A DNA stretch of 64,000 bases from Actinoplanes couchii (GCF_016862075.1 NZ_BOMG01000023.1:114398-178397); one strand, 5' to 3'; shown: positions 9,310-19,730, numbered from the stretch's first letter. Made by a program: numbers and translations. The notes: generated by a model not told the origin, from the sequence alone.

Positions 9310-10089
9310 TTGAGTGAGACCGTGGTCGTGGTGGTTCCGGACGCCGACATCCTGGCGTCCACGGTGGCGGCACGGCTCGTCGTCAAGATCATCGACGCGC
9401 AGGCGGTGCACGGCACGGCGAGTGTGGTGCTGACCGGCGGCCGGGTCGCGGCGAAGGTGCTGCGCTCGGTCCGTGAACTGCCCGCCGCCGCCGCCATCGA
9501 CTGGTCCCGGGTCGACCTGTGGTGGGGCGACGAGCGTTTCCTGCCCGCCGGGGATCCGGACCGCAACGAGACCCAGGCCCGTGAGGCGCTGCTGGACAAG
9601 CTGCCGCTGACCCCGTCCCGGATCCACGCCATGCCCGCGTCGGACGGCCCCGACGGCGACGACGCGAGGGCAGCCGCGGCCCGCTATGCCACCGAACTGG
9701 CAGCTGTCGCCGCTTCCACCGGTTTCGACGCCGAGTCCCCGGTCGTCACTTCCGGTGCCGCCGGGGCACTCCCCCGCTTCGACGTGCTGATGCTCGGCGT
9801 CGGCGAGGACGGCCACATCGCGTCGCTGTTCCCCGGCCACCCGGTACTCGCCGAGACCGGCACGACCGCCGCGACGTTCGACAGCCCGAAGCCGCCGCCC
9901 ACCCGGGTCACCCTGACCGTGCCGACGATCCAGAGCGCCGACGAGGTGTGGCTGATCGCGGCCGGTCCGGACAAGGCCACCCCGATCGGCCGGGTCCTCT
10001 CCGGCGGCGACCTGCCGGCCGCCCACGCCAAGGGTGTGTCGAAGACCCTCTGGCTGCTCGACCAGGCAGCCGCCGCCGATCGGCCCTGA
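9310..10089 (+). CDS. pgl: 6-phosphogluconolactonase
   Basis: 259 residues. It hydrolyses 6-phosphogluconolactone made by Zwf. Conserved segments are LTGGRVAAKVL, VDLWWGDERFLPAGDPDRNE and LGVGEDGHIASLFPGHP. I chose the TTG at 9310 because AAGGAG lies at 9296-9301 with ideal spacing; the GTG 33 bp upstream has none. Last gene of the pentose phosphate cluster; a 20-bp hairpin follows. Confidence 0.95.
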   Translation: MSETVVVVVPDADILASTVAARLVVKIIDAQAVHGTASVVLTGGRVAAKVLRSVRELPAAAAIDWSRVDLWWGDERFLPAGDPDRNETQAREALLDKLPLTPSRIHAMPASDGPDGDDARAAAARYATELAAVAASTGFDAESPVVTSGAAGALPRFDVLMLGVGEDGHIASLFPGHPVLAETGTTAATFDSPKPPPTRVTLTVPTIQSADEVWLIAAGPDKATPIGRVLSGGDLPAAHAKGVSKTLWLLDQAAAADRP

Positions 10090-10100
10090 CACCGCGCCGC

Positions 10101-10143
10101 ACGTGCGGGGCCGGAGCGCGAACCGCGCTCCGGCCCCGCACGT
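10101..10143 (+). terminator. 20-bp perfect hairpin after pgl
   Basis: The stem 10101-10120 pairs without mismatch to 10124-10143 around an AAC loop, 12 nt after the pgl stop. Its right arm runs directly into a 12-bp tandem repeat array rather than a T-run. Confidence 0.7.
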
Positions 10144-10205
10144 CTTCCCGCACGTCTTCCCGCACGTCTTCCCGCACGTCTTCCCGCACGCTTCCCGCAC
10201 GCCTT
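10135..10205. repeat. 12-bp tandem repeats
   Basis: CCCGCACGTCTT occurs four times perfectly (10135-10182), followed by an 11-bp (CCCGCACGCTT) and a 12-bp (CCCGCACGCCTT) degenerate copy. The first copy overlaps the right arm of the pgl hairpin. Similar words (GCATGTCCTTCCGG) recur in the repeats near 47.1 kb. Confidence 0.9.
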
Positions 10206-10266
10206 CCGGCAGGCCGGTGACATCGCTCCGGACTTCGGCCCCGCACGTCCGGTGGTGCCGCCGGGG

Positions 10267-10752
10267 TCAGCCTGCCGGGGTGGCTTCCGGCCGGCCGGCC
10301 GGGGACGTCGCTCCGGACTCCGGCTTCGAGGTCGGCGCCACTGTTTCGGCACCAGGACCGGCCGGGGTCGCCGGGGAGGCGCCGTCGGCCCCGGTGGAGT
10401 CGGCCCCGGTGGAGGCACGCGGGGACGCGTGGGCCGGGCCGGACGGGCTGGGTCGTGGCGTCGGCGTGAACGCGCTGGGGACCGGCTGCGGGACGGAGGC
10501 CGACGGTGGCGGGGCCACCGGCAGAATCGGCTCGGTGCCGGATCCGCCCTGACGCAGGGTGACGCCCAGCACCACCGCGGCGACCGCCACCGCGCTCACG
10601 CCCACCACCCAGGGCACCGACGGGAAGACGAACCGGAACGACCGGGCGGGGGCCGCCGTCGGTGGCGCCTCGAACCGCAGCCGGTCCGGGGTGATCTGGC
10701 CGGCCCGCGCGGCCAGGGCGCTCCGGAGCCGTCGTTCCATCTCGTCGGTCAC
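10267..10752 (-). CDS. Single-pass membrane protein, partner of the ECF sigma factor
   Basis: 161 residues: a ~40-residue cytoplasmic N-terminus (MTDEMERRLRSALAARAG), one membrane helix (WVVGVSAVAVAAVVLGVTL, near residues 50-70), then a Pro/Ser/Ala-rich outer part without a clear fold. Its start overlaps the stop of the sigma gene (ATGA). By position and topology it is probably an anti-sigma or sigma-linked signalling protein, but no zinc-finger HxxxCxxC motif is present, so it would not be a ZAS-type anti-sigma factor. Function inferred from context only. Confidence 0.65.
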   Translation of the reverse strand: MTDEMERRLRSALAARAGQITPDRLRFEAPPTAAPARSFRFVFPSVPWVVGVSAVAVAAVVLGVTLRQGGSGTEPILPVAPPPSASVPQPVPSAFTPTPRPSPSGPAHASPRASTGADSTGADGASPATPAGPGAETVAPTSKPESGATSPAGRPEATPAG

Positions 10753-11324
10753 CGCTCCCCCATTCTGTCCCGCAGGATCGCCAGCGCCCGGTGCGCCGTC
10801 GACTTGACCGTGCCGCGGGAGACCCGCAGCGTGTCGGCGATCTCCTCCTCGGAGAGGTCGGACCAGTACCGCAGCACCAGCACCTGCCGCTGCCGGGCGG
10901 TCAGCCCCCGCAGCGCCCGCAGCATCTCCCGGTCGCTCTCCCCCAGCAGCGCCTCGTCCTCGGCCGCCGGGATGGTCCCGGGTTCGGGCGCGACATAGGC
11001 CCGGGCGGTACGCCGCCGCCGCAGCGCCGAACGGGCCGCGTTGGTGACCCCGGTGATCAGGTACGCGTGCGGGTCGGCCACCCCGCGCAGGTCCGGCCCG
11101 TGCCGCCGGTAGAGGGCCGCGAACACGTCCTGCACCACGTCCTCGGCGGTGTGCAGGTCGTCGACCATCAGCACCGCCAGCCGGACCAGGCTGAGCCGCC
11201 TGCTGTGGTACAGCTCGTTGATCGCCGGCGGTGACCCCGAGGTGCCGCTCCCGGCGTTCCGTGGACGCGCGGACAGACCGCGCAGCCAGGCGAACAGCGA
11301 CGGGAACGGCACTACGGAGATCAC
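10749..11324 (-). CDS. ECF RNA polymerase sigma factor, SigE-like
   Basis: 191 residues. Region 2 is YHSRRLSLVRLAVLMVDD then AEDVVQDVFAALYRRHG. Region 4 is LTARQRQVLVLRYW followed by the helix-turn-helix LSEEEIADTLRVSRGTVKS. The order and wording match the actinobacterial SigE/SigM-like group of ECF factors. The first 35 residues are not conserved and the GTG at 11324 is only the longest choice; the true start may be further in. Coupled to the membrane-protein gene that follows. Confidence 0.9.
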   Translation of the reverse strand: MISVVPFPSLFAWLRGLSARPRNAGSGTSGSPPAINELYHSRRLSLVRLAVLMVDDLHTAEDVVQDVFAALYRRHGPDLRGVADPHAYLITGVTNAARSALRRRRTARAYVAPEPGTIPAAEDEALLGESDREMLRALRGLTARQRQVLVLRYWSDLSEEEIADTLRVSRGTVKSTAHRALAILRDRMGER

Positions 11325-11377
11325 AGGCGCAGCCTCGGGGGTGTGAGCAGCGAGAACGAACGGTACCTGTCAGCCGG

Positions 11378-11761
11378 CTACTTCGCGGGCGAGGCCTTCG
11401 GCGTGCTCGCCGGCTTGACCGGCGCGGCCGTGGCGGCGGGCTTGATCGGAGAGGCGGTGGGCTTCGCCGGAGAGGCCGTCGGCTCGGCCGGCGCGGCGGT
11501 GGGCTTTACCGGCGAAGCGGTGGGCTTTACCGGCGAAGCGGTCGGCTCAGCCGGTGCGGCCGTCGGCTTGACCGGCGAAGCAGTCGGCTCGACCGGCGCC
11601 GGCGTTGCCTCACCCGCCGGCGGAGTGACCGCGACCAGCGTCGGCGACGGCTTCGGGGCGGGCGTGTTCTCCCCGGCGAACGCGGTGGCCGACACCCCAC
11701 CGATGGCCAGCACGGTGAAAGCGCCGGCGGTGAGGGCCAGGCCACGGGTCGAGAAGCGCAT
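11378..11761 (-). CDS. Secreted Pro/Thr/Ala-rich repeat protein
   Basis: 127 residues. A signal peptide (MRFSTRGLALTAGAFTVLAI, ending near AFAGEN) precedes a low-complexity tail made of 7-residue units such as PTASPVK and PTAAPAE repeated about ten times. No enzymatic domain. The ATG at 11761 is chosen because it begins the signal peptide; the longer frame does not. Lies 53 bp upstream of the ECF sigma gene on the same strand, so may be co-transcribed and act at the cell surface or wall. Confidence 0.75.
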   Translation of the reverse strand: MRFSTRGLALTAGAFTVLAIGGVSATAFAGENTPAPKPSPTLVAVTPPAGEATPAPVEPTASPVKPTAAPAEPTASPVKPTASPVKPTAAPAEPTASPAKPTASPIKPAATAAPVKPASTPKASPAK

Positions 11762-11914
11762 CAGGACTCCCAGTTCGTTGGAACCTTGTCGCTGTGTAGA
11801 CGCCCGGCCCGGCAAAAGGTTGGCGGCAATAGAGTGGCTTGGATCACACCCGTGGGTCTGTCAGAACTGCGGCCGGAGCAACGGCGTGGCCCCGGCCGCA
11901 AGTCGGACAGCCCC

Positions 11915-11926
11915 TAGACTTCGCGG
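11915..11926 (+). promoter_or_regulatory. Leaderless-type promoter -10 of the GNAT gene
   Basis: TAGACT at 11915-11920, then exactly 6 nt, then the ATG at 11927. No Shine-Dalgarno sequence precedes the ATG. Confidence 0.5.
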
Positions 11927-12523
11927 ATGATGATCCGCTCGTACCGCCCCGGCGACCTGGACGCGATCTACGACATCTGTGTGCGCACCGCGGCCAGCGG
12001 CGGCGACGCCCGCGGCCGGCACAGCTCGGACCGGCTGCTCGGCGACGTGTGGGCGGTCCCTTACGTGACCAAAGAGCCGGAGCACGCGCACGTCCTGGAC
12101 GACGGCACCGGCACGGCGGTGGGTTACATCCTGGGCACGGCCGACACCACCGATTTTGTACGCTGGTCGCGCGCCGAGTGGGTTCCCGCGGTCGAGGCCC
12201 GTTTCGCGACGGGCGATCCCCGGGACGAGTCGCTGGCCGCCGTGCTGCACTCGCCGGAGAAGATGATCCACGCCGAGTTGGCGGATCATCCGGCGCACCT
12301 GCACATCGACCTGCTGCCGGAGTGGCAGGGCCGGGGTCAGGGCCGGGCGCTGATGGCGGCCTTCCTGAACGGGCTACGGGCCGCCGGGGTGCCCCGGGTG
12401 CACCTGGGCATGGCCGCCGACAATCACGGCGCCCACGCGTTCTATCAGCGGCTGGGATTCCACGACCTGCCGGTGGAGGTCACCGGCGCCCGCTTCATGG
12501 GCCGGGACACCAGCCCGCTCTGA
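11927..12523 (+). CDS. GNAT-family N-acetyltransferase
   Basis: 198 residues. The acetyl-CoA loop LLPEWQGRGQGRALMAAFL lies near residue 125, followed by GMAADNHGAHAFYQRLGF, the standard GNAT motif A and B. Acceptor unknown; the insert between residues 50 and 110 resembles OGA/NAGK-type GNAT proteins, which is a weak hint. ATG at 11927 (or 11930) fits a leaderless mRNA. Confidence 0.85.
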   Translation: MMIRSYRPGDLDAIYDICVRTAASGGDARGRHSSDRLLGDVWAVPYVTKEPEHAHVLDDGTGTAVGYILGTADTTDFVRWSRAEWVPAVEARFATGDPRDESLAAVLHSPEKMIHAELADHPAHLHIDLLPEWQGRGQGRALMAAFLNGLRAAGVPRVHLGMAADNHGAHAFYQRLGFHDLPVEVTGARFMGRDTSPL

Positions 12524-12531
12524 AAAGAGAA

Positions 12532-12565
12532 ATCGGTGCCCACCGGCAGAACGGTGGGCACCGAT
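12532..12565. terminator. Bidirectional hairpin between GNAT gene and rbpA
   Basis: A perfect 14-bp stem (12532-12545 with 12552-12565), loop GCAGAA, in the 44-bp gap between two convergent genes. Confidence 0.75.
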
Positions 12566-12567
12566 GC

Positions 12568-12909
12568 TCATTCGCCGCGGCGCTGCCGGAGCTTCGCGAG
12601 CGCCTCGGCGAGGATCGCTGCGGCGTCCTCGTCGGAGCGACGTTCCTTCACATAGGCCAGATGCGACTTGTACGGTTCGGCCCGCAGCCGTCCCGGAGGC
12701 GCGGAACTGTCGAGTCCGGCCGGCTGGCCGCACCGTGGACAGTCCCAGGTGTCCGGGACCGCGGCCTCGGCCGCGAACCAGATGATGCTGTCGTGACCGG
12801 CCGCGCAGAAATACGTTATCTGCCGGCGCGGTGCGGGTTCGGTGCGCTCGTCGGGTCGCATCGGGCTGGACCCGACACGGCTACCGCGGATAGCGCTGCC
12901 ACTGGACAC
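12568..12909 (-). CDS. rbpA: RNA polymerase-binding protein RbpA
   Basis: 113 residues. RbpA binds the group 1 / principal sigma factor and core RNA polymerase and stabilises open complexes; it is restricted to actinobacteria. The N-terminus SSGSAIRGSRVGSSPM, the zinc-ribbon-like part with CAAGH and CPRCGQPAG, and the sigma-interaction end YKSHLAYVKERRSDEDAAAI are all recognisable. AGGAG sits 8 nt before the GTG at 12909 but directly abuts the GTG three codons earlier, so I chose 12909. Confidence 0.95.
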   Translation of the reverse strand: MSSGSAIRGSRVGSSPMRPDERTEPAPRRQITYFCAAGHDSIIWFAAEAAVPDTWDCPRCGQPAGLDSSAPPGRLRAEPYKSHLAYVKERRSDEDAAAILAEALAKLRQRRGE

Positions 12910-13058
12910 GGACGTCACTCCTGTCTCGAGGGGCCTCGGGGGCCCGGCTCACGGATCAAGGGGTGCGGAACCGGACACCAAGAAAAAACCGGATACCAAG
13001 AACAAAAACCGCACGACCGGAGAATCCGGCCGCGCGGCAGATTGTACGACTACTGAAC

Positions 13059-13102
13059 GCCGTCAGGCGATCTGGACCTCAGCCGTCAGGCGATCTGGAC
13101 CT
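13059..13102. repeat. 21-bp tandem duplication spanning the secG stop codon
   Basis: GCCGTCAGGCGATCTGGACCT occurs at 13059-13079 and again at 13082-13102. The second copy contains the last secG codons and its stop; the first lies just downstream of the gene. Confidence 0.9.
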
Positions 13103-13337
13103 TCAGCCAGAAGCTCAGCCCGACGATGCAGGCGAACCAGATGATTCCCACCAGGACGGTGTAGCGGTCCAGGTTCTTCTCCGCGACCGAGGAACCGGCC
13201 AGGCTGGAGGTGACACCGCCACCGAACATGCTCGACATGCCGCCGCCCTTACCCCGGTGCAGCAGGATGAGCAGGGTGAGCAGGATGCTCGTGATGACCA
13301 GCAACACGATCAACGTGTATGCGAACGCGATCGGCAT
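13086..13337 (-). CDS. secG: Preprotein translocase subunit SecG
   Basis: 83 residues, two membrane helices (FAYTLIVLLVITSILLTLLI and TVLVGIIWFACIVGLSFWL) joined by the glycine-rich loop HRGKGGGMSSMFGGG typical of SecG. Accessory subunit of the SecYEG channel. I chose the ATG at 13337, which starts MPIAFAY; the ATG four codons earlier touches the GAGAGGA ribosome-binding site directly. Downstream of tpiA on the same strand, a common actinobacterial order. Confidence 0.93.
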   Translation of the reverse strand: MPIAFAYTLIVLLVITSILLTLLILLHRGKGGGMSSMFGGGVTSSLAGSSVAEKNLDRYTVLVGIIWFACIVGLSFWLKVQIA

Positions 13338-13386
13338 CGTCGGGTTCATTCCTCTCGAGGGACAAGCAGCGGTCCCACAATAGCGG

Positions 13387-13415
13387 GTGCCCGGCCGCAT
13401 TGTACGACCGGGCAC
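13387..13415 (-). terminator. Stem-loop between tpiA and secG
   Basis: An 8-bp stem GTGCCCGG (13387-13394) / CCGGGCAC (13408-13415) with a 13-nt loop, just after the tpiA stop. Probably a weak terminator or processing stem. Confidence 0.45.
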
Positions 13416-13428
13416 GCACTAACTACTC

Positions 13429-14220
13429 TCAGGCGCTGACGTGCTCCGGAAAGCGCACGATGGCCGCGAAGCCCTCGGCGTCCAGAGCGGCACCGCCGAC
13501 CAGGGCACCGTCCACGTCGGGCTTGGCCATGATCTGGGCGATGTTGTTCGCCTTGACCGACCCGCCGTACTGGATGCGCACCACGTCGGCCACCTCGGCA
13601 CCGAACTTCTCGGTGAGGCGGCCACGGATCGCGCCGCAGACCTCCTGGGCGTCCTCCGGCGTCGCGGTCTTGCCGGTGCCGATCGCCCAGACCGGCTCGT
13701 ACGCGATCACGATCTGCTTGAGCTGCTCGGTCTTGAGCCCCTCGAGCCCGGCGTCGACCTGGGCCAGCACGTGCTCGACCTGGTTGCCGGCCTCGCGGAC
13801 CGACAGGCCCTCGCCGACGCAGAAGATCGGAACCAGACCGGCCTCGAAGGCGGCCTTGTTCTTCGCGTTGACGGTCGCGTCGTCCTCGTTGTGGTACTCA
13901 CGCCGCTCGGAGTGACCGACCACCACGTAGGTGGCGCCGAGCTTGGCGAGCATGCCACCGGAGATCTCACCGGTGTAGGCGCCGGACGCGAACTTCGAGA
14001 TGTCCTGCGCGCCGTACCCGATGTTGAGCTTGTCGTCCTTGATCGCACCCTCGACGCTGCGCAGATCGGTGAACGGCGGCAGCACCACGGTCTCGACCGC
14101 GTCGAGCTGCTCGGCGGTCAGGTTCGCCGCCAGTTTCCGGACCAGGAGAATCGCCTCGAAGTGGTTGAGGTTCATCTTCCAGTTGCCGGCGATGATCGGC
14201 TTGCGGGTCACGTCACCCAT
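13429..14220 (-). CDS. tpiA: Triosephosphate isomerase
   Basis: 263 residues. It interconverts dihydroxyacetone phosphate and glyceraldehyde-3-phosphate. The N-terminal GNWKMN, the catalytic GHSERR near residue 100, [12 protein letters not shown] near residue 170 and YGGSVKANN are intact. The ATG at 14220 overlaps the pgk stop (TGATG) with GGAG upstream; a GTG one codon earlier is also possible. Confidence 0.97.
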   Translation of the reverse strand: MGDVTRKPIIAGNWKMNLNHFEAILLVRKLAANLTAEQLDAVETVVLPPFTDLRSVEGAIKDDKLNIGYGAQDISKFASGAYTGEISGGMLAKLGATYVVVGHSERREYHNEDDATVNAKNKAAFEAGLVPIFCVGEGLSVREAGNQVEHVLAQVDAGLEGLKTEQLKQIVIAYEPVWAIGTGKTATPEDAQEVCGAIRGRLTEKFGAEVADVVRIQYGGSVKANNIAQIMAKPDVDGALVGGAALDAEGFAAIVRFPEHVSA

Positions 14221-15416
14221 CACTTCTCCAGAGCGGCGACGCCCGGCAGCGTCTTGCCTTCGAGGTACTCCAGGGACGCGCCCCCACCGGTGGAGATGTG
14301 GCCGAAATCGGACTCGTCGAGTCCGAGAGTGCGCACGGCAGCCGCGGAGTCACCGCCGCCGACGACCGAGAAGCCGTCGATCTTGGTGATCGCCTCGGCC
14401 ACGCCACGGGTGCCCGCGGCGAACGGCGCCAGCTCGAAGACGCCCATCGGGCCGTTCCAGAACACGGTCTTCGCACCGGCGATCGCCGACGCGAAGAGTT
14501 CCGTCGAGCGCGGACCGATGTCGAGACCCAGCCGGTCACCGGGAATGTCGGCAATGTCGACCACGGAATGCTCAGCGGAGGCCGAGAACTCGGTGGCGGC
14601 GACGACATCCACCGGCAGCACGATGCGGCCCTCAGCAGCGGCCAGCAGCTCCTTGCAGGTGTCGATCATCTCGGTTTCCAGCAGCGACTTCCCGACCTCG
14701 TGGCCCTGGGCCTTGAGGAACGTGAAGCACATGCCGCCACCGACGAGGAGCTTGTCCACCTTCGGCAGTAGCGCCTTGATGACGGCCAGCTTGTCGGAGA
14801 CCTTGGAGCCGCCGAGCACGACCACGTAGGGCTGCTCGGGCGTCTCCGACACCTTGCGCAGGACCTCGACCTCCTTGAGGACGAGTCCGCCGGCGTAGGC
14901 CGGGAGCCGAGCCGGAACGTCGTACACCGAAGCGTGCTTGCGGTGCACGGCGCCGAAGGCGTCGTCGACGTAGAAGTCGGCGAACGCCGCCAGCTGGTCC
15001 GCGAAGGCGCCACGCTCGGCGTCGTCCTTCGCGGTCTCACCGGCGTTGAAGCGCAGGTTCTCCAGCAGGAGCACCTGGCCGTCCGCCAGCCCCTGCACAG
15101 CGGCGGAGGCGGAGGGACCGACGGTGTCGGAAGCGAAGACCACCGACGAGCCGAGCAGCTCGCCCAGGCGCTCCGCGACCGGCGCAAGAGTGAACTTGGG
15201 GTCCGGCGCGCCCTTCGGGCGGCCCAGGTGGGACGCCACGATCACGCGGGCGCCCGCGTCACGCAGGGCGATCAGCGTCGGCAGGACCGCGCGGGCACGG
15301 CCGTCGTCGCTGATGGTGCCCGGGTTTGCCTTGTCGAACGGGACGTTCAGGTCGGCGCGCACGAACACGCGCCGACCCGAGACACCCTCGCCGAGCAGGT
15401 CGTCGAGAGTCTTCAT
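14220..15416 (-). CDS. pgk: Phosphoglycerate kinase
   Basis: 398 residues. Glycolytic kinase making ATP from 1,3-bisphosphoglycerate. RADLNVPFD near residue 22, [19 protein letters not shown] near residue 60 and the nucleotide-binding [13 protein letters not shown] near residue 370 are seen. The ATG at 15416 begins [11 protein letters not shown] and lies 8 bp after the gapA stop; no strong ribosome-binding site, so translation may rely on coupling. Middle gene of gapA-pgk-tpiA. Confidence 0.97.
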   Translation of the reverse strand: MKTLDDLLGEGVSGRRVFVRADLNVPFDKANPGTISDDGRARAVLPTLIALRDAGARVIVASHLGRPKGAPDPKFTLAPVAERLGELLGSSVVFASDTVGPSASAAVQGLADGQVLLLENLRFNAGETAKDDAERGAFADQLAAFADFYVDDAFGAVHRKHASVYDVPARLPAYAGGLVLKEVEVLRKVSETPEQPYVVVLGGSKVSDKLAVIKALLPKVDKLLVGGGMCFTFLKAQGHEVGKSLLETEMIDTCKELLAAAEGRIVLPVDVVAATEFSASAEHSVVDIADIPGDRLGLDIGPRSTELFASAIAGAKTVFWNGPMGVFELAPFAAGTRGVAEAITKIDGFSVVGGGDSAAAVRTLGLDESDFGHISTGGGASLEYLEGKTLPGVAALEK

Positions 15417-15424
15417 CGGGAAGA

Positions 15425-16739
<1,315 letters not shown>

Positions 16740-17720
16740 TCAGCAGGCCATCATCTCCGGGGTGACGGCGGCCTCGGTGTCCGGGATACCGAGGTCCCGG
16801 GCCCGCTTGTCGGCCAGCGCCAGCAACCGCCGGATCCGCCCGGCGATCGCGTCCTTGGTCAGCGGCGGGTCGGCCAGCGCGCCCAGCTCCTCCAGGGACG
16901 CCTGCCGGTGCTCCAGCCGCAGCTGCCCGGCCGAGGTCAGGTGGTTCGGCGCGTCCTCGGAGAGGATCTCCAGCGCGCGGGTGACCCGGGCCGCGGCGGC
17001 GACCGCCGCACGGGCCGAGCGCCGCAGGTTCGCGTCGTCGAAGTTGGCCAGCCGGTTCGCGGTGGCCCGCACCTCGCGCCGGACCCGCCGCTCCTCCCAG
17101 GCCAGCACGCTGGAGTGCGCCCCGATCCGGGTGAGCAGCGCGGCGATCGCGTCACCGTCCTTGATCACCACCCGGTCGACACCCCGGACCTCGCGGTCCT
17201 TCGCGGTGATCCCGACCCGGCGGGCGGCGCCCCGCAGAGCGAGAGCCGCCTCCGGCCCCGGACAGGTGATCTCCAGGGCGCTGGAGCGGCCCGGCTCGGT
17301 GAGCGAGCCGTGCGCCATGAACGCGCCCCGCCAGGCCGCCACCGAGCAGCACACGTTGCCGCTCACCACGTGCTGCGGCAGGCCCCGGACCGGCCGGCCG
17401 CGGACGTCGAGCAGCCCGGTCTGGCGGGCCAGCACCTCGCCGTCCTTGACGATGCGGATGATGTAGTGGCTGCCCTTGCGCAACCCGCCGGAGGCCAGCA
17501 CGTGCACCTCGCTGGGGTAGCCGTACACCTCGGCGATCTCCCGCCGCAGGCGCCGGGCGACCGGGCCGGTGTCCAGTTCCGCCTCGACGACCACACGGCC
17601 GGAGACGATGTGCAGGCCGCCCGCGAAACGCAGCAGCGCCGCCATCTCCGCTCGACGGCAGCACGGCTTGGGCACGTCGACCCGGGCCAGTTCTTCCTTG
17701 ACCGCTAGCGTCATCGCCAT
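16740..17720 (-). CDS. whiA: Sporulation regulator WhiA
   Basis: 326 residues. WhiA has an N-terminal LAGLIDADG-homing-endonuclease-like fold without nuclease function and a C-terminal helix-turn-helix. With WhiB it controls sporulation septation genes in Streptomyces. Seen are [19 protein letters not shown] at the start and [20 protein letters not shown] near the end. The ATG at 17720 is preceded by GAGGTGA. Its cluster with yvcK, rapZ and uvrC is the conserved actinobacterial order. Confidence 0.96.
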   Translation of the reverse strand: MAMTLAVKEELARVDVPKPCCRRAEMAALLRFAGGLHIVSGRVVVEAELDTGPVARRLRREIAEVYGYPSEVHVLASGGLRKGSHYIIRIVKDGEVLARQTGLLDVRGRPVRGLPQHVVSGNVCCSVAAWRGAFMAHGSLTEPGRSSALEITCPGPEAALALRGAARRVGITAKDREVRGVDRVVIKDGDAIAALLTRIGAHSSVLAWEERRVRREVRATANRLANFDDANLRRSARAAVAAAARVTRALEILSEDAPNHLTSAGQLRLEHRQASLEELGALADPPLTKDAIAGRIRRLLALADKRARDLGIPDTEAAVTPEMMAC

Positions 17721-17777
17721 CGTGTTGTCACCTCATGCGCCGGATCTTGAACAGTGTGTGCCGCACTACGTCAGTAA

Positions 17778-18794
17778 TCAACGAGTGGCGCCCAATACTG
17801 GCACCAGGGCAGCGCCCAATGACTCAGGATCATGCCGTGGGCTGCCGTCCACAACGGCGACGGGTGCCAGAACCAGGTCGGCGCCGAGGTCCCGGGCCGC
17901 GGTCCGGACCTGATCCGGCTCGCCCACCCACTTGGCGTCGGCCAGCACGGTGTCCACCCGCAGCGCCGGAAGGTACCAGTGCAGGGCCGCCAGGTGGTCG
18001 GCGGTGGACAGCCCGGACGTCTCCTTGTCCGGGCTGAGGTTGAGGGTGACCAGCCGGCGGGCCCGGCTCGCCACGATCGCCGCCGCCAGCTCCGGGACCA
18101 GCAGGTGCGGCAGCACGCTGGTGAACCAGCTGCCCGGCCCGAAGATCAGCCAATCGGCGTCCCGGACCGCGGCGATCGTCTCCGGGCAGGCCGGCGGGTC
18201 CGCCGGGTCCAGCCGCAGCGCCTCCACCCGGCCCTCGGCGACGGCCACCGCGTGCTGGCCGCGCACCGTCTCCCGGGCGCCGTCGGCGTGCACCACGTCG
18301 GCCTCGATCCCGACCGCGTGCCGGGCCATCGGCAGCACCCGGCCGCGCGCGCCGACCATCGCGGCGGCGTGGTCCAGCGCGGCGACCGGGTCGCCGAGCA
18401 TCTCGATCAGCCCGAGCAGCAGCAGGTTGCCGACCGCGTGCCCGGCCAGGCTGTCCTTGCTGCGGTCGGCGCGGCGCTCGATCATCGGGCCCCGGCCGGG
18501 CACGGTGGCCTGCGCCGGGATGTGCATGGCGGCGAACCGGTGCTGCATCAGGCTCGCGGTGAGCAGGTGCGCCGGGTCGTCGTCGGCCAGCGCGGCGAGC
18601 GCCTGCCGGAGGTCGCCGGGTGGCAGCAGCGCGTCCCGTTCCACCCGCAGCCGGCCGCTGGAGCCACCGTCGTCACCGACGGTCACTATCGCGGTGATCT
18701 CCAGCTCGAGGTCCCGCGCGGTGCGCCGCAGGGCCCGCAACGAGGCGCTCAGCCCGTGGCCGCCGCCGAAGGCGACCACCCGGATCGCCGTCAC
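17778..18794 (-). CDS. yvcK: YvcK-like / CofD-fold protein (gluconeogenesis factor family)
   Basis: 338 residues. The nucleotide-binding GGGHGLSASLRALR at residue 10 and VTVGDDGGSSGRLR near residue 40 match YvcK/GlmR, a UDP-sugar-binding protein that links carbon status to cell-wall synthesis. GTG start overlaps the rapZ stop (GTGA), so it is translated with rapZ. The third Gly-rich position is H where many homologs have T. Confidence 0.92.
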   Translation of the reverse strand: MTAIRVVAFGGGHGLSASLRALRRTARDLELEITAIVTVGDDGGSSGRLRVERDALLPPGDLRQALAALADDDPAHLLTASLMQHRFAAMHIPAQATVPGRGPMIERRADRSKDSLAGHAVGNLLLLGLIEMLGDPVAALDHAAAMVGARGRVLPMARHAVGIEADVVHADGARETVRGQHAVAVAEGRVEALRLDPADPPACPETIAAVRDADWLIFGPGSWFTSVLPHLLVPELAAAIVASRARRLVTLNLSPDKETSGLSTADHLAALHWYLPALRVDTVLADAKWVGEPDQVRTAARDLGADLVLAPVAVVDGSPRHDPESLGAALVPVLGATR

Positions 18795-19678
18795 TCGCGA
18801 CCCAGATCGCGGTGCGAGGCGTGGGCGGACAGGCGCATCGCGCTCAGCCGGGCGGTCAGCTCCTCGGAGATGGCGACACTGCGGTGCTTGCCGCCGGTGC
18901 AGCCGATGGCGACGGTGAGGTAGCGCTTGCCCTCGCGCTCGAAACCGGGCGCGGTGGACGCGATCAGCCCCGCGTACGTCCCGACGAAGTCGGTGGCCCC
19001 GTCCTGGCCCAGGACGTAGCTGCTCACCCCCTCCTCCAGGCCGGTGTGCTCGCGCAGCTCGGGCACCCAGAACGGGTTCGGCAGGAACCGGGCGTCCAGC
19101 ACGTAGTCGGCGTCCGGCGGCAGGCCGTACTTGAACCCGAACGACAGCACGGTGATCCGCAGTTTCCGCGAGTCCTCACCGCCGAACAGTTCCTCCACCC
19201 GGCGGCGGAGCTGATTCACGTTCAGGTGACTGGTGTCGATGATCACGTCGGACTGCTCGCGGGCCTCCTCGAGCAGCTTGCGCTCGGCGGCGATGCCGTC
19301 GGCCAGCCGCCCGTCACCCTGCAGCGGGTGCGAGCGCCGGACCGACTCGAAGCGCCGGATCAGCACCTCGTCGTCGGCGTCCACGAACACCACCCGGGGC
19401 GCGAATCCGCGCTCCTTCAGGGCCCGCACCGCGCCGGTCAGGTCGGTGGAGAAGGCGCGGCTGCGGACGTCGAGCACCATCGCCGTACGCCGGGCGGCCC
19501 CACCGGCGGCGAACGCCAGCTCCGCCATCTCCAGCATCAGCGCCTGGGGCAGGTTGTCGACCACGTAGAAGCCGACGTTCTCCAGTGCCCGCGCCACCGT
19601 GCTGCGCCCGCCACCGGAGAGCCCGGTGACCACCACCAGGTCGGTGCCGGCCTCATCGGATTCCATAGCTTCGGTCAC
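18791..19678 (-). CDS. rapZ: RNase adapter / nucleotide-binding protein RapZ
   Basis: 295 residues. P-loop-like GLSGGGRSTVARALENVGF near residue 20, DSRKLRITVLSFGFKYG near residue 165, DARFLPNP, and the C-terminal IGCTGGKHRSVAISEEL define the RapZ/YvcJ family. In Proteobacteria RapZ controls glmS mRNA; in actinobacteria the role is less clear. The GTG at 19678 has AGGAGG 5 nt upstream, deciding the start. Coupled to yvcK. Confidence 0.94.
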   Translation of the reverse strand: MTEAMESDEAGTDLVVVTGLSGGGRSTVARALENVGFYVVDNLPQALMLEMAELAFAAGGAARRTAMVLDVRSRAFSTDLTGAVRALKERGFAPRVVFVDADDEVLIRRFESVRRSHPLQGDGRLADGIAAERKLLEEAREQSDVIIDTSHLNVNQLRRRVEELFGGEDSRKLRITVLSFGFKYGLPPDADYVLDARFLPNPFWVPELREHTGLEEGVSSYVLGQDGATDFVGTYAGLIASTAPGFEREGKRYLTVAIGCTGGKHRSVAISEELTARLSAMRLSAHASHRDLGRE

Positions 19679-19730
19679 GCACGCCTCCTGCGTCTCTTTC
19701 GGGGAACACAACATGTTAGGCCGGGGAGTC

